From contig JADFDR010000005.1 of NCBI GenBank assembly GCA_018262735.1, forward strand, positions 1 through 35,211: 35,211 bases of DNA. The letters are read 5' to 3'. This DNA comes from Geobacter sp. Its GTDB lineage: Bacteria > Myxococcota_A > UBA9160 > JADFDR01. Both the position numbers and the translations under genes were made by a program. Numbering within the stretch: position 1 is the stretch's first letter; each line of letters begins with the position of its first letter. The notes beneath the pieces are model-generated. The model was not told the origin of the DNA, did no database searches, and saw nothing but the letters and a program-made list of their open reading frames with translations. This document shows, in pieces, positions 30,698 to 35,211 of the stretch.

Positions 30698-30912
30698 TTT
30701 GATCTTCTCTTCGTCGTCGCAGGACGGACATGCAACTCCACTCAAGCCTTGCTCACATTTCTTGATCGTCCATGCACACAGCAACAACGCTTGTGGCACG
30801 ATGCGGCATCCGCTGCAAAATTTTCGATTCGCGCGCATCCGACCACAACGCGCCACGGCGGACTGCCATCAAATCGCATAAACTCGACTCCCGCCAGCTC
30901 GGAGACGCTCCC

Positions 30913-31677
30913 ATGAAAATCGCAACGTGGAATGTGAATTCGCTGCGCGTGCGCTTGCCGCAAGTGCTCGCTTGGCTCGCTCTCGAAAAACCGGATTTCC
31001 TCGCCTTGCAAGAAACCAAACTTCCCGACGCAGAATTTCCGCAGGCCGAGATCGAAACCGCCGGTTACCACTGCGCCTTCAACGGTCAAAAAACCTACAA
31101 CGGCGTCGCCACACTCAGTCGCGTGCCCGCAACGCAAACCGTGATGGAACTCCCGGGCGCAAACGATCCGCAACGCCGCCTGCTTGCAACAACACACAAC
31201 GGTGTTCGCATTCTCAACGTGTATATTCCAAACGGCCAGGAAGTCGATTCCGACAAATACCGCTACAAACTCGACTGGCTCGATCGTCTGCAAGAATTTC
31301 TCGAAGCCGAACTCGAAGAATTTCCCGAGCTCGTTTTGCTCGGCGACTTCAATATCGCACCCGAAGACCGCGACGTGCACGATCCGCAAGCTTGGGCAGG
31401 GCATGTGCTCTGCAGCAACCCCGAACGCGAAGCCTTCCAGGGCTTGCTCGACCTCGGGCTCCACGATGCGTTTCGTTTGTTCGAATCCGGCGGCGATCAC
31501 TACAGCTGGTGGGACTATCGACAGGGCGCATTCCGACGCAACCACGGCTTGCGCATCGATCACATTCTCGCAAGCCACGCCCTGGCCGAGCGTTGTGTGG
31601 CGTGCACGATCGACTCCACACCGCGCAAGCACGAGCGTCCGTCGGATCACACGCCGGTGATGGCACAATTCAAGTAA
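30913..31677 (+). CDS. xth: Exodeoxyribonuclease III
   Basis: MKIATWNVNSLRVRLPQVLAWL...DFLALQETKLPD...LVLLGDFNIAPEDRDVHDP...GLRIDHILAS...PSDHTPVMAQF; 254 aa. Confidence 0.95.
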   Translation: MKIATWNVNSLRVRLPQVLAWLALEKPDFLALQETKLPDAEFPQAEIETAGYHCAFNGQKTYNGVATLSRVPATQTVMELPGANDPQRRLLATTHNGVRILNVYIPNGQEVDSDKYRYKLDWLDRLQEFLEAELEEFPELVLLGDFNIAPEDRDVHDPQAWAGHVLCSNPEREAFQGLLDLGLHDAFRLFESGGDHYSWWDYRQGAFRRNHGLRIDHILASHALAERCVACTIDSTPRKHERPSDHTPVMAQFK

Positions 31678-31790
31678 GGAGCCTCGGAGGAATCCCGCTT
31701 TCGAAATGCGAGTTGTTTTTCACCGACGGAAAACGTCAGCCCGGTTCGCGAAAATACTCGAAAAAGGGCATGGATCCGAGGTGCCGTAAA
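31678..31790 (+). repeat. ~110-bp CACCGACGGAAA repeat, copy F
   Basis: Core 31721-31732; begins immediately after the xth stop; CTTTCGAAATGCGAGTTGTTTTTCACCGACGGAAAACGTCAGCCCGGTTCGCGAAAATACTCGAAAAAGGGCATGGATCCGAGG. Confidence 0.88.
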
Positions 31791-31799
31791 GAAATCTCG

Positions 31800-31895
31800 C
31801 TGCATTCCGGTGCCGGAAGGAGGCGCGCTCTTTCACCGACGGAAAGCATCCATTCTGCTTTGCGAAGATGCTCGAAAAACGAGAGCACGCAGCGC
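31800..31895 (+). repeat. ~110-bp CACCGACGGAAA repeat, copy G (diverged/partial)
   Basis: Core 31834-31845; CATTCCGGTGCCGG...TTTCACCGACGGAAAGCATC...TTTGCGAAGATGCTCGAAAAACG; 113 bp from the core of copy F. Confidence 0.7.
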
Positions 31896-31953
31896 TTCCA
31901 TCCAAGCTTGGCCGCAGCGCACCTCACGCGTTGCAGAGCAGAGCAAAAACAAA

Positions 31954-32697
31954 CTACACCGAATTGTGTTCAATTCCCGCAAACAAGACCGAGATGGAAT
32001 CGTCGATCGATTTTCGACACGTTTTTGCGTCGATGAGCCCGTTGGCCCAGGGAATACGCGCGCTTACTGTGATGTGAAAAATCGCGCGGGCGGCAGCCAG
32101 CACGTCGAGATCTTTGCGCAAATCGCCGCGCATTCGACCGTTTTGCAAAATTTCTGCGACGAGACCGATCGCACGGTCGTAAAGCACAAGGACACGACGC
32201 GCGACCGCAGCCTGCGGCAGCGTGGTCGCACGGAGTGCAATCATCGAAAAATCGCGCTGCTCCGCAAGAAGTGTATGTTGCCAATCCAAAAACTCGTTGA
32301 GACGCATCCGCGTTGCACGCGCACGATCGTCTTGCTTGCGAAATTTTTCCCAAGCCTGTTCTTGCAATTCCGCAAGCTCGTCGATCAGAAGCTCTTCCTT
32401 CGATTCAAAGTGACGATAGATCGAGCTCGTGCCCATTCCCGCTTGCGTCGCAATATCGCGCAACGTCGCACCGTCGAAGCCTCGCTCCAAAAACAACGCA
32501 CGCGCTGCCGCGCGGATCTTCGCTTGTGCGACACGTCCACGTCGCAAGCGCCCATCGTCTTCGCGCAGCGGTTTGCGCGGCTTCCTGGCCATCTGCAGCG
32601 CCGGCGCTGTCCCGCAATCGTCGCGCTGCTCTGCATCCGACATTTCCAAACTCCACATTTTGTTTTTTCGGAAAGATTCTTTTTGCGCAATACCCAA
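31954..32697 (-). CDS. TetR family transcriptional regulator
   Basis: AQAKIRAAARALFLERGFDGATLRDIATQAGMGTSSIYRHFESKEELLIDEL helix-turn-helix; exact start uncertain. Confidence 0.92.
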   Translation of the reverse strand: MGIAQKESFRKNKMWSLEMSDAEQRDDCGTAPALQMARKPRKPLREDDGRLRRGRVAQAKIRAAARALFLERGFDGATLRDIATQAGMGTSSIYRHFESKEELLIDELAELQEQAWEKFRKQDDRARATRMRLNEFLDWQHTLLAEQRDFSMIALRATTLPQAAVARRVLVLYDRAIGLVAEILQNGRMRGDLRKDLDVLAAARAIFHITVSARIPWANGLIDAKTCRKSIDDSISVLFAGIEHNSV

Positions 32698-32718
32698 GGC
32701 TCACTACACAATATTGCT

Positions 32719-33147
32719 TCACTCACCAAGAATCTTGATCAAGACTCGCTTCGGACGATTGCCGTCAAATTCGCCGTAGAAGATTTGTTCCCAAGGCCCA
32801 AAATCGAGTTGTCCGTCGGTGATCGCAACGACGACTTCACGCCCCATGATCTGACGCTTGTGGTGCGCATCGCCGTTGTCTTCGCCGGTGCGATTGTGAT
32901 GATAGGTCTTCGGGCTCGCGTCGAAGGGCGCCAACTTCTCGAGCCAGCGTTTGTAATCCTGATGCAAACCCGGTTCGTCGTCGTTGATGAAAACGCTTGC
33001 CGTAATATGCATGGCATTGACCAGGCAAAGCCCTTCACGCACACCGCTCTCGCGCACCGCTGCTTCGACTTCGGGCGTGATGTTTCGGAAGTCCATCCGA
33101 TCCGGAATCATCAACGTAAGCGTCTTGCGAAAACTCTTCATGCGCAC
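32719..33147 (-). CDS. YjbQ/UPF0047 family protein
   Basis: [39 protein letters not shown]...[48 protein letters not shown]. Confidence 0.93.
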   Translation of the reverse strand: MRMKSFRKTLTLMIPDRMDFRNITPEVEAAVRESGVREGLCLVNAMHITASVFINDDEPGLHQDYKRWLEKLAPFDASPKTYHHNRTGEDNGDAHHKRQIMGREVVVAITDGQLDFGPWEQIFYGEFDGNRPKRVLIKILGE

Positions 33148-33216
33148 TCCCTCCGACGGTATTCCACGCGCGCCCAGTTTGGCTCACCGAAAAACGATGC
33201 GAAAGAGGCACGTCGC

Positions 33217-34173
33217 TCAGTCAAAGAGCGTGCTCCGAAGATCGTGCGGTGCGGCGGGTAGCGACTCTTCGAGTTTACGCTTCGTCTCATCGTCGAGACC
33301 GCGCGGCACATGCACTTGAACCAGCGCATACAAATCGCCTGGCTTCTTGCCGGACGCGCTCGGAATTCCTTTGCCGCGCAGACGAAGCTTTTGTCCGCTA
33401 CTCGTACCCGGCGGCACGCTCAGCATCGCGCGTCCGTCGAGCGTCGGTACTTCGAGTTTTGCGCCGAACAACGCTTCTTGGAGTGCAATCGGAAGATCGA
33501 AGTACACGTCGCGTCCCTCGCGGCGAAACACACGATGCGGGCGCACATGAATCTCGGCCAGCAAATCGCCGGACGGTCCTCCGCCAAAACCTTCGCCGCC
33601 TTTTTTCGGAATCCGCAACACGCCACCGTCGCCCACTCCCGGCGGAATCCGGATCGTCACGCTTTCGAGCTTGAACGATCCATCGAGCGACGGGCGCTGC
33701 AATTGAAACGTCTGTTCGCCGCCGAGCGCCGCTTGCAAAAAGTCGAGCGTCAATGCGACTTCTGTATCCGCCCCGCGCATGGCATAGCCACCATTCCCGC
33801 GCCCGCGCCCGCGACCTCCGCGCGAAAAAACATGCTGAAAAGCATCGTCCATGTTCCCAAAAGCAAAATCACCGCCCATGCCTGCGCCGCCGCGAAAGGA
33901 GTGTTGCGCGGCGCGCGCCGCCTCGGCATTGAAATTGGGATCGAGCGCATGTGCACCAAACTCGTTGTAGTTTTGACGCTTTTTTGTGTCGGACAACACT
34001 TCGTAAGCCTGTGAAATTTCTTTGAAGCGCTCTTCTGCCACGCGATCGTCGGGGTTGAGATCCGGATGATATTTACGCGCGAGGTTGCGATACGCTTTGC
34101 GAATCTCATCCTCGCTCGCATCGCGTGCAACGCCGAGCACGGCGTACAGATCTTTTTCTTTCGACTTGGCCAA
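33217..34173 (-). CDS. DnaJ/CbpA-type co-chaperone (no zinc-finger domain)
   Basis: J domain with HPD (KYHPDLN), G/F-rich linker, DnaJ C-terminal domain. Start proposed at TTG 34173 ([29 protein letters not shown]) with GGAG 6 nt upstream; ORF-track start 34335 lies inside repeat H. Confidence 0.9.
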   Translation of the reverse strand: MAKSKEKDLYAVLGVARDASEDEIRKAYRNLARKYHPDLNPDDRVAEERFKEISQAYEVLSDTKKRQNYNEFGAHALDPNFNAEAARAAQHSFRGGAGMGGDFAFGNMDDAFQHVFSRGGRGRGRGNGGYAMRGADTEVALTLDFLQAALGGEQTFQLQRPSLDGSFKLESVTIRIPPGVGDGGVLRIPKKGGEGFGGGPSGDLLAEIHVRPHRVFRREGRDVYFDLPIALQEALFGAKLEVPTLDGRAMLSVPPGTSSGQKLRLRGKGIPSASGKKPGDLYALVQVHVPRGLDDETKRKLEESLPAAPHDLRSTLFD

Positions 34174-34252
34174 TGCACTCTCCGCAGAAATTTTTTCGGA
34201 TCTTGGTTCCAGGACCGAACCGGTCAAGAAGTGTAGATCACAAAACGCCGAT

Positions 34253-34366
34253 GGAACCTCGGATCCATTCCCTTTTTCGAATATTTTCGCAAACCAGGGC
34301 TGATGTTTTCCGTCGGTGGAAAAATCAACTCGCATTCCGAAAGCGAAAACAATCCGGGCCTCCCTA
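34253..34366 (-). repeat. ~110-bp CACCGACGGAAA repeat, copy H (inverted)
   Basis: Core (reverse) 34307-34318; GGAACCTCGGATCCATTCCCTTTTTCGAATATTTTCGCAAACCAGGGCTGATGTTTTCCGTCGGTGGAAAAATCAACTCGCATTCCGAAAGCG; outer end CCGGGCCTCCCTA. Confidence 0.88.
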
Positions 34367-34465
34367 TGCCCTATCGCAGATGCAATCTTCGCGATGCTCT
34401 CGATCGCTTGTTCGCACGCGCAGAGGAAGAACTCGCTTGCGCAAAGGAATGCTCGCTCTTGCGCG

Positions 34466-35211
34466 CTACAAAACAGCGCGACGGCGGCTTGCGAGCGCGA
34501 TCAGCCCTACACCAAGAAGAAGCGCCGTGCTCGGCTCCGGCACGATCGACATGATTTGATCGTGATAGAACGACAAATCGCCAAAATAGGTTTCATTGCC
34601 ATACACGCTCACGCCCGAAGTAGGCTGATTCGGATAAATGTCTCGCGAAAGCAGAATCCCGATAAGCTCCCAGCTTCCGCTTGCCTTGGAAAAAACGGCG
34701 CCCCCGGAATCACCATTGACCGCAGTCGCCTCGGAAGTCGCACCATTCGTGTCGCTGAAAACTGCACCGTAACTCACCGTAAGCCGCCCACCCGGACCGG
34801 GCAACAACACATCGAGTGACGAAATGTTGTTCGTGCCCCAGCGCATCGTCCTTCCGCTACCACCCCACTTGTATCCTGCGTAATCAGCCGGCGGTGGGGG
34901 CGTAACTTCATTGAAACCGAGGTCGTAATAAAAAAGCGAGGCCTGTCGATTTTCACCGCGCCCGATCAGAAGCAACGGATCCGTGAAATCGAGCTGCATG
35001 CTCGAAAGTGTCAGGGAAGGCAAGCCTGGGTCACCGATGATTTTCACGAGATGCATGTCGGATTGCGTTGAGAGATCGGTCATGATCGGCGTGAGCGTGC
35101 TCATGTCGCGACTGTACGAAACGCCGCCCAAGATGATGTTCGCCGTCGTGCTGACGTGGGTCGCGCTGATCACCCAGCCATTGCCGAGATAGACCGCCGA
35201 CGCACCGTTGG
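34466..35211 (-). CDS. Trypsin-like serine protease-fold protein with PEP-CTERM anchor (5' end beyond window)
   Basis: Reading continues past 35173 to the window edge ([20 protein letters not shown]). His in ISATHV, Asp in SDMHLVKI, Ser in [10 protein letters not shown]-terminal [22 protein letters not shown]. Confidence 0.82.
   Translation of the reverse strand, partial: NGASAVYLGNGWVISATHVSTTANIILGGVSYSRDMSTLTPIMTDLSTQSDMHLVKIIGDPGLPSLTLSSMQLDFTDPLLLIGRGENRQASLFYYDLGFNEVTPPPPADYAGYKWGGSGRTMRWGTNNISSLDVLLPGPGGRLTVSYGAVFSDTNGATSEATAVNGDSGGAVFSKASGSWELIGILLSRDIYPNQPTSGVSVYGNETYFGDLSFYHDQIMSIVPEPSTALLLGVGLIALASRRRAVL

Noticed and set aside
31480-31500. GTTCGAATCC resembling a tRNA T-arm
   Set aside because: Lies inside the xth coding sequence with no surrounding cloverleaf.
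31810-33261. 483-aa plus-strand ORF
   Set aside because: Antisense to the TetR and YjbQ genes and starts in repeat G; no domain resemblance.

Overview
35.2 kb bacterial chromosomal window, dense in housekeeping genes. The gene content looks Gram-negative and loosely deltaproteobacterial/Myxococcota-like; this taxonomic guess is weak and comes only from the protein families. About 30 protein genes can be supported: lolA, ftsK, plsC-like, ssb, radC, moaC, an alpha/beta hydrolase, a lytic transglycosylase, lgt, an MFS transporter, ETF-QO, two IMPase-family enzymes, nrdJ, an F420:NADP oxidoreductase-like gene, DUF971, NUDIX, a cupredoxin lipoprotein, asd, a REC-GGDEF-EAL protein, a class II aldolase, a tandem PilZ-DUF4388 protein, a TPR/SmpA-like lipoprotein, mutM, xth, TetR, YjbQ, a DnaJ/CbpA-type chaperone and an edge-truncated trypsin-like PEP-CTERM protein. 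No tRNA, rRNA, CRISPR, transposase, phage or recognisable defence system was seen. The most unusual signal is a family of at least 8 dispersed, imperfectly palindromic ~110-bp intergenic repeats. All 8 share an invariant 12-mer core, CACCGACGGAAA, and the better-preserved copies have related inverted termini (about GGAACCCGGATCCATTCC). They occupy 4 of the 5 convergent gene-gene gaps in the window, sometimes as ~110-bp-period arrays, and can run right up to or into flanking stop codons. The fifth convergent gap carries a large perfect-type hairpin instead. I do not recognise this repeat family, and a database search is needed before calling it new.
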